Source of the DNA: Alistipes sp. | GTDB lineage: Bacteria; Bacteroidota; Bacteroidia; Bacteroidales; Rikenellaceae | Assembly (NCBI GenBank): GCA_017399485.1 | Contig: JAFQCA010000014.1 | Location: 1-64,000 of the forward strand | Length of the DNA stretch: 64,000 nt | Direction: 5' to 3' | Shown here: positions 18,149 through 26,803 of the stretch, in pieces | How positions within the stretch are numbered: the stretch's first letter is position 1 | Layout of the letters: each line of letters begins with the position of its first letter | Notes under the pieces: model-generated | What the model saw: the letters and a program-made list of their open reading frames with translations, nothing else | What the model was told of the DNA's origin: nothing | The model's database searches: none | Program-made: the position numbers and the translations under genes

Positions 18149-19399
18149 ATGTCGGGGCGTAGGGTAGTTGTTACGGGTATAGGTACTATTAACCCGTTAG
18201 GACATAATATCGAGGAGTATTTCAAAAATCTTCAAGATGGCGTTAGTGCTGCAGCTCCTATAACACATTTCGATGCATCGAAATTCCGTTCGCGTATTGC
18301 TTGCGAAGTAAAGGATTACGATTGGACCCGCTATTTTGACCGCAAGGAGGTTCGTAAATATGACCGCTTTGCGCAGTTTGCGATGATTTCAGCCGATGAG
18401 GCTTTGCGCGATGCTGCATTGGTCGAAAATGATGCCATCAATCTCGAAAGAGTAGGTGTCGTATGGGGGTCTGGTACGGGTGGAACGACTACGTTCTACG
18501 AAGAGTGTAAAGGCTATGTCGAGGGGAATTATACCCCTCGATTTAGTCCTTTTTTTGTTCCGCGTATGGTTGTTGATTTGGCCGCAGGCTTTATCTCAAT
18601 CAAATATGGATTTATGGGGCCCAATTATTCGACAGTGTCGGCTTGTGCTTCATCCAACCACGCTATGATTGATGCTTTGAACCTCATTCGCTGGGGTAAG
18701 GCCGATATTGTGGTTACGGGTGGCTCGGAGGCCTCAATCAATGAACCCGGAGTAGGTAGTTTCTGTGGTATGCAGGCTCTTTCTACTCGTAATGACGATG
18801 CTGCACACGCTTCACGTCCATTTGACGCGCAGCGTGACGGTTTTGTTATTGCCGAGGGTGGTGGAGCGCTTATCTTTGAGGAGTTGGAGCACGCTCAAAA
18901 GCGCGGAGCAAAGATTTATTGCGAAGTTGTCGGTGGCGGAATGTCGGCAGACGCGTATCATATGACCGCACCCCATCCAGAGGGTAAGGGCGCGATGATA
19001 GCGATGCGTGGAGCATTGGAAGATGCCGGTATGGAGCCTTGTGATATTGATTATATCAATGCGCACGGAACATCTACACAGTTAGGTGATGTAGCCGAGA
19101 TAAAGGCTATCGTGTCGTTGTTTGGCGACCACGCATACAATCTTAATATCTCTTCAACTAAGTCGATGACGGGCCATTTGTTGGGTGGCACTGCTGCAAT
19201 CGAGGCTTTGGCTTGTGTAATGGCAATAACTCAGGGTGTAATACCTCCGACTATTAATGTCGAGACGCTCGATGCGGAGATAGATAGCAATATTAACCTC
19301 ACGCTGGGTAAATGTCAGCACCGAGAGGTACGAGCAGCGTTGAGTAATACATTCGGCTTTGGAGGCCACAATTCGACGATTATTTTCCGTAAAATGTAA
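18149..19399 (+). CDS. fabF: Beta-ketoacyl-ACP synthase II
   Basis: A 416-residue condensing enzyme elongating acyl-ACP with malonyl-ACP. The nucleophile Cys166 lies in VSACASS, and the two catalytic histidines sit in NAHGTST and STKSMTGHLLGG. The closing glycine-rich loop FGFGGHN is present. It follows acpP by 39 bases in the standard arrangement. Confidence 0.96.
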   Translation: MSGRRVVVTGIGTINPLGHNIEEYFKNLQDGVSAAAPITHFDASKFRSRIACEVKDYDWTRYFDRKEVRKYDRFAQFAMISADEALRDAALVENDAINLERVGVVWGSGTGGTTTFYEECKGYVEGNYTPRFSPFFVPRMVVDLAAGFISIKYGFMGPNYSTVSACASSNHAMIDALNLIRWGKADIVVTGGSEASINEPGVGSFCGMQALSTRNDDAAHASRPFDAQRDGFVIAEGGGALIFEELEHAQKRGAKIYCEVVGGGMSADAYHMTAPHPEGKGAMIAMRGALEDAGMEPCDIDYINAHGTSTQLGDVAEIKAIVSLFGDHAYNLNISSTKSMTGHLLGGTAAIEALACVMAITQGVIPPTINVETLDAEIDSNINLTLGKCQHREVRAALSNTFGFGGHNSTIIFRKM

Positions 19400-19459
19400 C
19401 ATACTGCACCTGAGCCTTGTCTATAAAGGTCAGAGATGTGGGTATATTAAGTGTATTTA

Positions 19460-19486
19460 GGCTGTCGGACTCGTTGTGTGACAGCC
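19460..19486 (+). terminator. Hairpin between fabF and rnc
   Basis: A perfect 7-pair stem GGCTGTC (19460-19466) / GACAGCC (19480-19486) without a T-run. It may be a processing or attenuation hairpin, since rnc has no clear promoter box of its own. Confidence 0.4.
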
Positions 19487-19509
19487 ATATCGTTGTTTGA
19501 GAATAATTT

Positions 19510-20895
19510 ATGATAGACTTTTTGTTGCGACCTTTTCGTCGTAATTTCGGCAAAGATAAAGCCTTCTATGCAGCCATTGACGATATGTTTGGGTTTATCC
19601 CTCATAATATCGAGTTATATAAGTTGGCTCTGATTCACAAATCGGCATCTGTAGTGCTGGATAATGGTCAGCACATCAATAATGAGCGTTTGGAGTTCTT
19701 GGGTGATGCGGTGCTTGAGTCGGTGTCGTCGGATTATCTGTTTATAGAGTTTCCTGATAAGAATGAGGGCTTTTTGACGCAGTTGCGCTCAAAGATGGTG
19801 TCGCGCCAAACATTGAACGAGGTGGCAAAACGTATTGGTCTTGATGATTATGTCATTACTCATTCGTCGAATAATCTCTCGCAGAAGCATATTTATGGTG
19901 ATGCTTTCGAGGCTATGATGGGTGCAATCTATTTGGACCAGGGTTACGACTTTGTCAATCGCTTGCTGATTAATAAGATATTTGTCGATTATATTAAAGT
20001 AGGCTCATTGCTTGAATCGGAGACAGATTTCAAGAGCCGCTTGATAGAGTGGTGCCAAAAGAATCACCACACCATCTATTTCGCGACATCACACGATAAG
20101 ACCTACTCATCGACTCACCCATTCTTTTATAGCAAGGTGTTGATTGACAATATGGAGGTCGGTTATGGTGCCGGTGACTCAAAGAAAGAGGCCGAGCAGC
20201 GAGCCGCCCACTCGGTATCGCAGGGATTGAATGATGATGATTGCGCCAAGTTGCTCGATAAGTTGGATAATATTGATGCTCTGCACAATCGTAACCGCAA
20301 GGTGGAGCAGAAACCTCAGCCGCAACCTAAATCACAAGCCAAGCCACAGCCTGAACCAAAACCCCAACCCCAACCCAAACCGCAGTCTAAACCAAAACCC
20401 CAACCCAAGCAGAAGGCTGTTGAGCAAAAAACCGTTGAGCAGAGAGTTGCCGAGCCGAATGATGAGCCAGTTGTCAAGGTAACGCCTAAGCAGGATGTGC
20501 AGACCGAAGAGAAACCTGCCGAGCCGACAAAACAACCTTCTCGTCGTAGGCGTGCGGCAAAGCCTACAATGGCCGATGCAGAGAAATCGGTGGAGAAATC
20601 AGCGGAGAAGCCAGGTGATAAATCGCAGGAGCAACCTGCTGAAAATATTACTGTTAAGGAGGAGCCTGTAGTAGCAGACGTCAAGCAGGCGGAGGATAAA
20701 TCCGCTCAAACCAAACCGCAAAAGCCTGCCGCTAAACGTGCGCCTCGTCGTAGACCCTCGCCTAAGAGTGAGTCGGGTGCAGAGACCGATAAATCAGAAG
20801 CCGATAAACCAAAGGCCGATAAACCAAAGGCGCCGAGAGGTGCTTCCGAGAAAAAATCAACCGAGAGCAATAACGAGCAAAAGGAGTTATTCTAA
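19510..20895 (+). CDS. rnc: Ribonuclease III with long low-complexity C-terminal tail
   Basis: A 461-residue protein, about twice the usual bacterial length. Residues 1-160 form the RNase III domain with NERLEFLGDAVL at 58-69 and a second acidic site in GDAFEAMMGAI; residues about 165-240 are the dsRNA-binding domain. From about residue 255 to the end the sequence is a Lys/Pro/Glu/Gln-rich tail containing QPKPQP-type repeats, then EKSVEKSAEK-like and ADKPKADKPK repeats. The catalytic part should cut rRNA precursors and structured mRNAs. The tail is probably disordered and charged and may bind RNA. It lies between fabF and radC. Confidence 0.93.
   Translation: MIDFLLRPFRRNFGKDKAFYAAIDDMFGFIPHNIELYKLALIHKSASVVLDNGQHINNERLEFLGDAVLESVSSDYLFIEFPDKNEGFLTQLRSKMVSRQTLNEVAKRIGLDDYVITHSSNNLSQKHIYGDAFEAMMGAIYLDQGYDFVNRLLINKIFVDYIKVGSLLESETDFKSRLIEWCQKNHHTIYFATSHDKTYSSTHPFFYSKVLIDNMEVGYGAGDSKKEAEQRAAHSVSQGLNDDDCAKLLDKLDNIDALHNRNRKVEQKPQPQPKSQAKPQPEPKPQPQPKPQSKPKPQPKQKAVEQKTVEQRVAEPNDEPVVKVTPKQDVQTEEKPAEPTKQPSRRRRAAKPTMADAEKSVEKSAEKPGDKSQEQPAENITVKEEPVVADVKQAEDKSAQTKPQKPAAKRAPRRRPSPKSESGAETDKSEADKPKADKPKAPRGASEKKSTESNNEQKELF
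20315..20412 (+). repeat. Proline/lysine/glutamine codon repeats inside rnc
   Basis: Degenerate six-base units encoding Pro-Gln or Pro-Lys (CCNCAR, CCNAAR) repeat for about 100 bases, encoding an alternating QPKPQPEPK-type run. Such tracts can change length by slippage without breaking the frame. Confidence 0.75.
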
Positions 20896-20904
20896 ACAGA
20901 CTAT

Positions 20905-21555
20905 ATGAAAAATTTACACGATAAACTCTTCTCTCGCGGAGCGGCTTCTCTTACCGATGAGGAGTTGCTGGCTTTGTTGATTGAGTCAGCGGACGATAAG
21001 CGTGATGCGTTGAGCATAGCCTCTTCGATTTTGGCTCAGTACGGTTCGTTGGCAACGCTCCCTCGTCAGGAGTTGAGCCGTCTTCGTATGGTCGAGGGAA
21101 TCGGTTTGCGTCGTGCCGAGCGTCTGCATCTGGCTGCCGAATATGGCCGTCGTGTGGCTATGGCTACAATGAGCGAAGTGGAGTCTGTATCGACAGATAA
21201 TGATGTAGTCCGTCTGATGCGTCCACATTTCGATACGATAAGTCACGAGGAGTGCTGGGTGTTGTATCTTACGTCGTCTAACAGATTGCTGGAGCGTCAA
21301 AGGGTGAGTCAGGGCGGTGTGCAGGCCACAGTGGTGGACCATCGTCTGATTATCAAACGTGCGCTGGAGTTGCTTTCGACACAGATTATCCTGGTTCATA
21401 ACCATCCGTCGGGGGCTGCCGAACCGAGTGCCGCCGATAAGCAACTGACTCAAAAAATTAAGGCCGCTGCTACATTGTTCGATATTCGCGTATTGGACCA
21501 TATCATCATCTCTCGCGAGGGGCATTATTCGTTTCGTCGCGGAGAGTTGTTATAA
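20905..21555 (+). CDS. radC: RadC family JAB-domain protein
   Basis: A 216-residue protein with an N-terminal helix-hairpin-helix region (LRMVEGIGLRRAERL) and a C-terminal MPN/JAB domain carrying the JAMM zinc motif HNHPSG...D. The name RadC is historical; the true role is unclear, with a putative metallo-hydrolase activity linked to DNA processing. It starts nine bases after rnc and is likely cotranscribed. Confidence 0.9.
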   Translation: MKNLHDKLFSRGAASLTDEELLALLIESADDKRDALSIASSILAQYGSLATLPRQELSRLRMVEGIGLRRAERLHLAAEYGRRVAMATMSEVESVSTDNDVVRLMRPHFDTISHEECWVLYLTSSNRLLERQRVSQGGVQATVVDHRLIIKRALELLSTQIILVHNHPSGAAEPSAADKQLTQKIKAAATLFDIRVLDHIIISREGHYSFRRGELL

Positions 21556-21672
21556 TCTTTAACTTGATATAATTCGTTGCTAAATGGTGCTGTGAGGTTG
21601 TTTTCGACCTCGCATTGGGGGTTGTTGTGTGAAAAACGGGCTTTAGATGATAAATGTTTTAGGAAAAATACT

Positions 21673-21680
21673 TATCTTTG
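21673..21680 (+). promoter_or_regulatory. Promoter -7 box for glyS (TATCTTTG)
   Basis: An exact TAnnTTTG box, 37 bases before the glycyl-tRNA synthetase start. Confidence 0.78.
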
Positions 21681-21716
21681 CCAATTATAACGACATAAAC
21701 AAACGATTTTTTAGAT

Positions 21717-23261
21717 ATGACACAGGAGGAGTTGTTCAAGAAACTTATCGCTCACTGCAAGGAGTATGGTTTTATATTCCCTTCGAGCGAGATTTACGAT
21801 GGACTCGGAGCAGTCTATGATTATGGTCAGAATGGTGTTGAACTTAAGAATAACATCAAGCGTTATTGGTGGGATTCTATGGTTAAACTCAACGAGAATA
21901 TTGTCGGCATCGATGCCGCAATCTTTATGCATCCCCGTACTTGGGAGGCATCAGGTCACGTTGCTGCGTTTAACGACCCTCTTATCGATAATAAGGATTC
22001 AAAGAAGCGTTATCGTGCCGATGTGCTTATCGAGGATTGGATGGCCAAGCAGGATGAGAAGATTCAGAAGGAGGTTGATAAGGCCCGCAAGCGTTTTGGT
22101 GAGGCTTTCGATGAGGCTCAGTATCGTGCTACATCGCCTCGTGTTGCCGACATCGCTGCTAAACGTGATGCCGTTCATAAGCGTTTTGCCGATGCGCTCA
22201 ACGATAACAACCTCGATGAGTTGAAACAGATTATTCTCGATTGCGAGATTGTTTGTCCTATCTCGGGTACTCGTAATTGGACCGATGTACGTCAGTTCAA
22301 TTTGATGTTCTCTACCCAGATGGGCTCAACCGCTGAGGGTGCCAATACTATCTATCTTCGTCCCGAGACGGCACAGGGTATCTTTGTAAACTATCTGAAC
22401 GTACAGAAGACAGGTCGTATGAAACTCCCCTTCGGTATTGCACAGATTGGTAAGGCCTTCCGTAATGAGATTGTGGCTCGCCAATTTATTTTCCGTATGC
22501 GTGAGTTCGAGCAGATGGAGATGCAGTTCTTCGTGCAGCCCGGAACCGAGATGGAGTGGTGGAACAAGTGGAAGAACATCCGTATGGCTTGGCATCGCGC
22601 TTTGGGCTTTGGCGACGAGAACTATCGTTTCCACGACCACGACAAGTTGGCGCATTATGCTAACGCTGCTACCGACGTGGAGTTTAATTTCCCGTTTGGC
22701 TTTAAGGAGGTTGAGGGTATCCACTCTCGTACCGATTTCGATTTGGGCCGTCATCAGGAGTATTCAGGTAAGAAGATTCAGTACTTCGATGCTGAGCGTG
22801 GTGAGAGTTATGTGCCTTACGTTGTCGAGACCTCTATCGGTGTTGACCGTATGTTCTTGCAGATTATGTCGGCAGCCTACTGCGAGGAGAAGTTGGAGGG
22901 TGGCGACGAGCGTGTAGTATTGCGCATCCCTGCTGCGTTGGCTCCCACAAAGGTTGCAGTTATGCCTTTGGTTAAGAAGGATGGTCTGCCCGATGTTGCA
23001 CGTCAGATTATCGACGAGTTGAAGTACGACTACGTTGTGGCTTACGATGAGAAGGACTCTATTGGTAAGCGTTACCGTCGTCAGGATGCTATCGGTACAC
23101 CGTTCTGCGTGACTGTTGACCATCAGACATTGGAGGATGGTACAGTGACAGTACGTCATCGCGATACTATGCAGCAGGAGCGTGTTAAGATTGAGTCATT
23201 GCGCCAGATGGTTGATGAGCAGGTATCGTTCCGCAACTTGTTTAAGAAGATTCAGGCATAA
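21717..23261 (+). CDS. glyS: Glycyl-tRNA synthetase (homodimeric class II type)
   Basis: A 514-residue class II aminoacyl-tRNA synthetase of the single-chain alpha2 kind. Class II motif 2 appears as FRNEIVARQFIFRMREFEQME, and the motif 3 region as ETSIGVDRMFLQ, followed by the anticodon-binding domain. The N-terminal glycine-site region has the SSEIYDG segment. A single gene rather than separate alpha and beta genes is normal for Bacteroidetes. Monocistronic or leading the small downstream genes. Confidence 0.95.
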   Translation: MTQEELFKKLIAHCKEYGFIFPSSEIYDGLGAVYDYGQNGVELKNNIKRYWWDSMVKLNENIVGIDAAIFMHPRTWEASGHVAAFNDPLIDNKDSKKRYRADVLIEDWMAKQDEKIQKEVDKARKRFGEAFDEAQYRATSPRVADIAAKRDAVHKRFADALNDNNLDELKQIILDCEIVCPISGTRNWTDVRQFNLMFSTQMGSTAEGANTIYLRPETAQGIFVNYLNVQKTGRMKLPFGIAQIGKAFRNEIVARQFIFRMREFEQMEMQFFVQPGTEMEWWNKWKNIRMAWHRALGFGDENYRFHDHDKLAHYANAATDVEFNFPFGFKEVEGIHSRTDFDLGRHQEYSGKKIQYFDAERGESYVPYVVETSIGVDRMFLQIMSAAYCEEKLEGGDERVVLRIPAALAPTKVAVMPLVKKDGLPDVARQIIDELKYDYVVAYDEKDSIGKRYRRQDAIGTPFCVTVDHQTLEDGTVTVRHRDTMQQERVKIESLRQMVDEQVSFRNLFKKIQA

Positions 23262-23294
23262 TAGACTTAGGTTAGATATTAAACCTATATTGCT

Positions 23295-23402
23295 ATGTCA
23301 AAGGATGTCCGCATCAAAATTAAAATAGTTCCTATACTCATTGCTATTATAGTATGCTTTGGTATAGGCTACGGAATTGGTAAACTGATAGCACTATTGT
23401 AG
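23295..23402 (+). CDS. 35-residue single-pass membrane peptide overlapping yqgF
   Basis: ATG at 23295 opens a 35-codon frame: a short basic N-terminus (MSKDVRIKIK) and about 22 hydrophobic residues with a GIGYGIGK glycine pattern, ending LIALL. Its TAG stop shares a base with the GTG start of the next gene (TAGTG), a coupling arrangement that supports real translation. No function can be assigned. The glycine spacing could favour helix packing in the membrane. Confidence 0.65.
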   Translation: MSKDVRIKIKIVPILIAIIVCFGIGYGIGKLIALL

Positions 23403-23848
23403 TGGGTAGAATATTATCCATAGATTATGGCACTAAACGTACGGGGTTGGCTGTGACCGACCCTTTGCGTATTATAGCAAATGCGTTGGCTACGGTTGAG
23501 ACCAAGCAGTTAGAGAAGTGGTTGGCAGACTATTTTACGAAAAATGACGTTGATATAATAGTCTTGGGAAAACCTTCGCAGATGAGTGGCCAGCCATCGG
23601 AGACGATGCGTTTTATAGAGCCTTTAGCCGCTCGCTTGCGTCGTGCCTATCCCGACAAGAAGGTGGTGCTATATGACGAGCGTTTCACGTCGGTGATGGC
23701 TCACCGTGCGATGCTGGATAGTGGTATAGGTAAAATGGCACGCCGTGATAAGGCTTTGGTGGACCGCATTTCGGCTACGATTATATTGCAGTCCTATATG
23801 GATTCCATTGAATATAATGCGGATAGATTCCGAGAGGCGTTCAAGTAA
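23402..23848 (+). CDS. YqgF/RuvX family RNase H-like nuclease
   Basis: A 148-residue RNase H-fold protein starting at GTG. Acidic residues are placed as in the family: Asp8 in SIDYGTKRTG, the GKPSQMSG segment and DERFTS. Homologues act in maturing 16S rRNA and were earlier called putative Holliday junction resolvases. The GTG start overlaps the stop of the small membrane peptide, and def follows 29 bases later. Confidence 0.9.
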   Translation: MGRILSIDYGTKRTGLAVTDPLRIIANALATVETKQLEKWLADYFTKNDVDIIVLGKPSQMSGQPSETMRFIEPLAARLRRAYPDKKVVLYDERFTSVMAHRAMLDSGIGKMARRDKALVDRISATIILQSYMDSIEYNADRFREAFK

Positions 23849-23877
23849 TGATATAAAAGATATAAAAATAGAAGAAT

Positions 23878-24423
23878 ATGATATATCCAATAGTAATTTA
23901 CGGTTCGCAGACTCTGCGAAACAAGTCGGCAGATATTACGCCCGATTATCCTGAACTGAAGAAACTTATCGACGATATGTTTCTTACGTTGGACGAGGCT
24001 TCGGGTGTGGGCTTGGCGGCCCCGCAGATAGGTAAGAATATCCGTTTGTTTATAGTCGATTGTACCCCGTGGGCCGATGATGAGCCCGAGTTGGCGGACT
24101 ACCGTAAGGTGTTTATCAATGCCGAGATTTACGAACATTCGGAGGAGACTGACCTTTTTAACGAGGGTTGTCTGTCGTTGCCGGGTTTGCACGAGGATGT
24201 TCGCCGTCCTGTGGCTATCAAGATGCGTTGGTTGGATGAGAACTTTGTTGAGCACGACGAACTGATTGACGGCCTGCCTGCTCGCGTTATCCAGCACGAG
24301 TACGACCATCTGGAGGGTAAGGTCTTCACAGACCGCCTTTCGCCCCTGCGTCGTAATCTGCTCAAGGGTAAGATGACAAAACTCGCCAACGGTAAGTATC
24401 GTTGCGCCTATAAGACAAAGTAA
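23878..24423 (+). CDS. def: Peptide deformylase
   Basis: A 181-residue metalloenzyme that removes the formyl group from nascent proteins. All three motifs are present: GVGLAAPQ at residues 43-50, EGCLSLP with the metal-binding Cys98, and QHEYDH with His140, Glu141 and His144. It follows yqgF in what looks like one transcript. Confidence 0.96.
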   Translation: MIYPIVIYGSQTLRNKSADITPDYPELKKLIDDMFLTLDEASGVGLAAPQIGKNIRLFIVDCTPWADDEPELADYRKVFINAEIYEHSEETDLFNEGCLSLPGLHEDVRRPVAIKMRWLDENFVEHDELIDGLPARVIQHEYDHLEGKVFTDRLSPLRRNLLKGKMTKLANGKYRCAYKTK

Positions 24424-24588
24424 GAGAAGCCGTCTAACAAGGTTTTTTTGTCGTTTCTCTCGCCATCAAAATCCTCACATACGCCGAGTATGCTGCATTT
24501 TTCGGGTATCGGGGGCCTGAAAATAGCCGTTGTTATACAACTTCTTGCAAAAGAGAGTGGTTGCCCAACCTTGAGTTGGACAACCACT
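24424..24588 (+). other. Intergenic repeat-like segment plus terminator
   Basis: At about 24465-24515 an imperfect hairpin has AAAAT/ATTTT outer arms and a CATAC/GTATG inner stem, followed by a GC-richer stretch. Its style suggests a dispersed intergenic element. A shared-type terminator closes the region at 24556-24593: AGTGGTTG and CAACCACT arms around CCAAC/GTTGG, then TTTTT. Confidence 0.45.
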
Positions 24589-24593
24589 TTTTA
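24556..24593 (+). terminator. Intrinsic terminator after def
   Basis: Arms 24556-24569 and 24575-24588 pair with one C/A mismatch, followed by TTTTT. It belongs to the same stem family as those near 8.6, 14.25 and 55.8 kb. Confidence 0.85.
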
Positions 24594-24612
24594 TGTATAT
24601 AAATAATTCTAT

Positions 24613-26736
24613 TTATTTCAAATATTTATCCAACCAGCCGAAGAACTCTCGGTTCCAAACGATTGAGTTCTGTGGCTTGAATACCTGATGGGCCTCATTT
24701 TCGAACTCCACCAAACGAGCATCTACACCTTTCAAACGAGCCGCAGTAAATGCCTGTAACGATTGAGTGTAGGGGATACGGAAGTCGTACTCGCCTGTGA
24801 TGATAAGTATGGGTGTATCCCATTTATCGACAGCCTTGTGCGGAGAATTCGCATAAGAGCGTTGTGCAATGGCGTTATCCTTGTCCCAGTAGTTGCCACC
24901 GTAGTCGTGGTTGATGAAGAACAACTCCTCCGTCTCGCCATACATCGACTCAAAGTTGAAGATTCCACAGTGTGAGATAAACGCCTTGAAACGGCCTTCG
25001 TGGTGACCTGCCAAATAATATACCGAGTAGCCACCATACGATGCACCTACAGCGCCCAAATGCTCTTTGTCACACCACGGCTCTTTGGCTACCTCATCAA
25101 TAGCGGCCAGATAATCTTGTATGTTCTGACCTGCATAGTCGCCAGATATTTGCTCACGCCACTCGCTGCCGAATGAGGGGCAACCTCGGCGGTTGGGAGC
25201 GACTACGACATAGCCCTGCGCAGCCATAAGTTGGAAATTCCAGCGGTAACTCCAGCCTTGCGATACTACGCTCTGTGGACCACCCTCGCAGTAGAGCAGT
25301 GTGGGGTATTTCTTTGCGGGGTCGAAGTCGGGCGGAAGGATAACCCAAGTGAGCATCTCTTTGCCGTCGGTAGTCTTAACCATTCGTTTCTCGACCTTGC
25401 CCATTTTGACATTGTCGTAGACGTGAGCATTGATGTTTGATAGTTGCTTGAGCGCACCATCCGCAAGATTTACCTCATACAACTCCTTGTCGCGGCTTAT
25501 AGTCATAAGCGTTGTGAGGCACTTGTCGCCAGCGATACTCATTGATGCGATATCGTGGTCGCCCGATGTGATAACCTCTACCTGAGCGTTGTCAACACCC
25601 ACCTTGCATACCTGTTGCGTGCCCTCAATAGCCGAGAGAAAGTAGAGTGTCTTTGAATCTTTCCAAATCACATTCTGTGCGCTATGGTCAAAGTCGGGAG
25701 TGAGGTATGTATGCTCCTTGCTTTGGAGGTCGTACACAAACAGACGGTCCTTGTCAGACTCATAACCCGGTGTCGCCATCGAGCAGAATGCCAGCTGCTT
25801 GTCGTCGGGTGACCAAACGGGGTAACGGTCATAACCAACATACTCCATTATGCGCATACCTGCGTTGGTTTTGATTTTGTTGATGTTGAGTGTTGAGCCA
25901 TCCTCTGTGTCGTAGATGAAGATGTCGGAATCGGTAGATACGGCATATTCTGCACCCGTCAGAGGTTTGCAGGTGTACGCCAACTTCTTACCATCGTTAC
26001 TCCAAGCAATCTCGGCAGTGTCGAAGTAGGGCGCAAGTGGTGCATCCCACGCTGCATCGGCTCCGATGATGTCCTTGTCGTTGCTAATGCCATTGTCATT
26101 GAGGTCTGCAACGAAAATATGGCTATAATCACCCTCATCCCAATAATCCCAGTGGCGAGCCATCAGGTCACTGTAGATACGGGCCTTCGATTTGTCCATA
26201 TCTTTGTATATGTCCGACGATTTGGTGTCGGCAGCGTGTACCTTCTTTACATAAAATAGTTTGTCGCCCGAAGGAGCCACTCCATAACCTTCGATGCCGC
26301 CCTCGACTTTAGTTATCTGCTTTGGTGCAGAGCCATCAACGCCCATCTTCCATAGTTGCATATCGCCACTGCGGTTTGATGTAAAATATATAGCGTTGCC
26401 ATCTGCACTCCACTGCGGGTCGTTGTTGTTTGACGTGTTGTCGGTCAATGTAACCTCCTCGCCCGAAGCCATATCACGTACATAAATCTGCGAAAGCCCA
26501 CGATTCTCGCTCATATTGTATCGAGTGATGGCGTATAGGGCCTTACTGCCGTCGGGTGAGAGTGATGCGCTTGCCAAACGGCCCATCTTCCACATCACGG
26601 GCGGTGTCAAACGAGCCTGAGAAATCTCTTCGGGAGTCAATGTGTTGTCAATGTCGAGCGTTGCGGGTTGCTCCTTTGTGGCGCACGCGCCCAACGCAAA
26701 TGCTGCAAAAGCCATAATAAAGGATAATTTTTTCAT
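24613..26736 (-). CDS. Secreted S9-family prolyl oligopeptidase-like lipoprotein
   Basis: A 707-residue exported peptidase. The first 20 residues form a lipoprotein signal with lipobox LGAC. Residues about 50-440 look like a beta-propeller with WSADG/WSPDD-type repeats (TolB/DPP-like). The C-terminal alpha/beta-hydrolase has the nucleophile in GASYGG and the catalytic His in ENEAHQVF. This is the layout of acylaminoacyl-peptidase and dipeptidyl-peptidase relatives that trim peptides in the periplasm or at the cell surface. It stands alone on the minus strand, divergent from the NUDIX gene. Confidence 0.9.
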   Translation of the reverse strand: MKKLSFIMAFAAFALGACATKEQPATLDIDNTLTPEEISQARLTPPVMWKMGRLASASLSPDGSKALYAITRYNMSENRGLSQIYVRDMASGEEVTLTDNTSNNNDPQWSADGNAIYFTSNRSGDMQLWKMGVDGSAPKQITKVEGGIEGYGVAPSGDKLFYVKKVHAADTKSSDIYKDMDKSKARIYSDLMARHWDYWDEGDYSHIFVADLNDNGISNDKDIIGADAAWDAPLAPYFDTAEIAWSNDGKKLAYTCKPLTGAEYAVSTDSDIFIYDTEDGSTLNINKIKTNAGMRIMEYVGYDRYPVWSPDDKQLAFCSMATPGYESDKDRLFVYDLQSKEHTYLTPDFDHSAQNVIWKDSKTLYFLSAIEGTQQVCKVGVDNAQVEVITSGDHDIASMSIAGDKCLTTLMTISRDKELYEVNLADGALKQLSNINAHVYDNVKMGKVEKRMVKTTDGKEMLTWVILPPDFDPAKKYPTLLYCEGGPQSVVSQGWSYRWNFQLMAAQGYVVVAPNRRGCPSFGSEWREQISGDYAGQNIQDYLAAIDEVAKEPWCDKEHLGAVGASYGGYSVYYLAGHHEGRFKAFISHCGIFNFESMYGETEELFFINHDYGGNYWDKDNAIAQRSYANSPHKAVDKWDTPILIITGEYDFRIPYTQSLQAFTAARLKGVDARLVEFENEAHQVFKPQNSIVWNREFFGWLDKYLK

Positions 26737-26768
26737 ACTATTCTATCGAGGTTTAACTTCATTTTTCG

Positions 26769-26776
26769 TATTTTTG
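26769..26776 (+). promoter_or_regulatory. Promoter -7 box (TATTTTTG)
   Basis: An exact TAnnTTTG box, 28 bases before the NUDIX gene start, leading the NUDIX-porX-tsaE operon. It lies between two divergent genes. Confidence 0.78.
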
Positions 26777-26803
26777 CGTTTGAAACCGTATAGCAGTGTA
26801 AAA

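Noticed and set aside
20315..20880. CRISPR-like periodicity
   Set aside because: It is the in-frame low-complexity tail of rnc, not spaced identical repeats.
26642..26803. In-frame ATG extending the NUDIX protein by 54 residues
   Set aside because: It lies inside the divergent S9 peptidase gene and upstream of a clear promoter box at 26769-26776.
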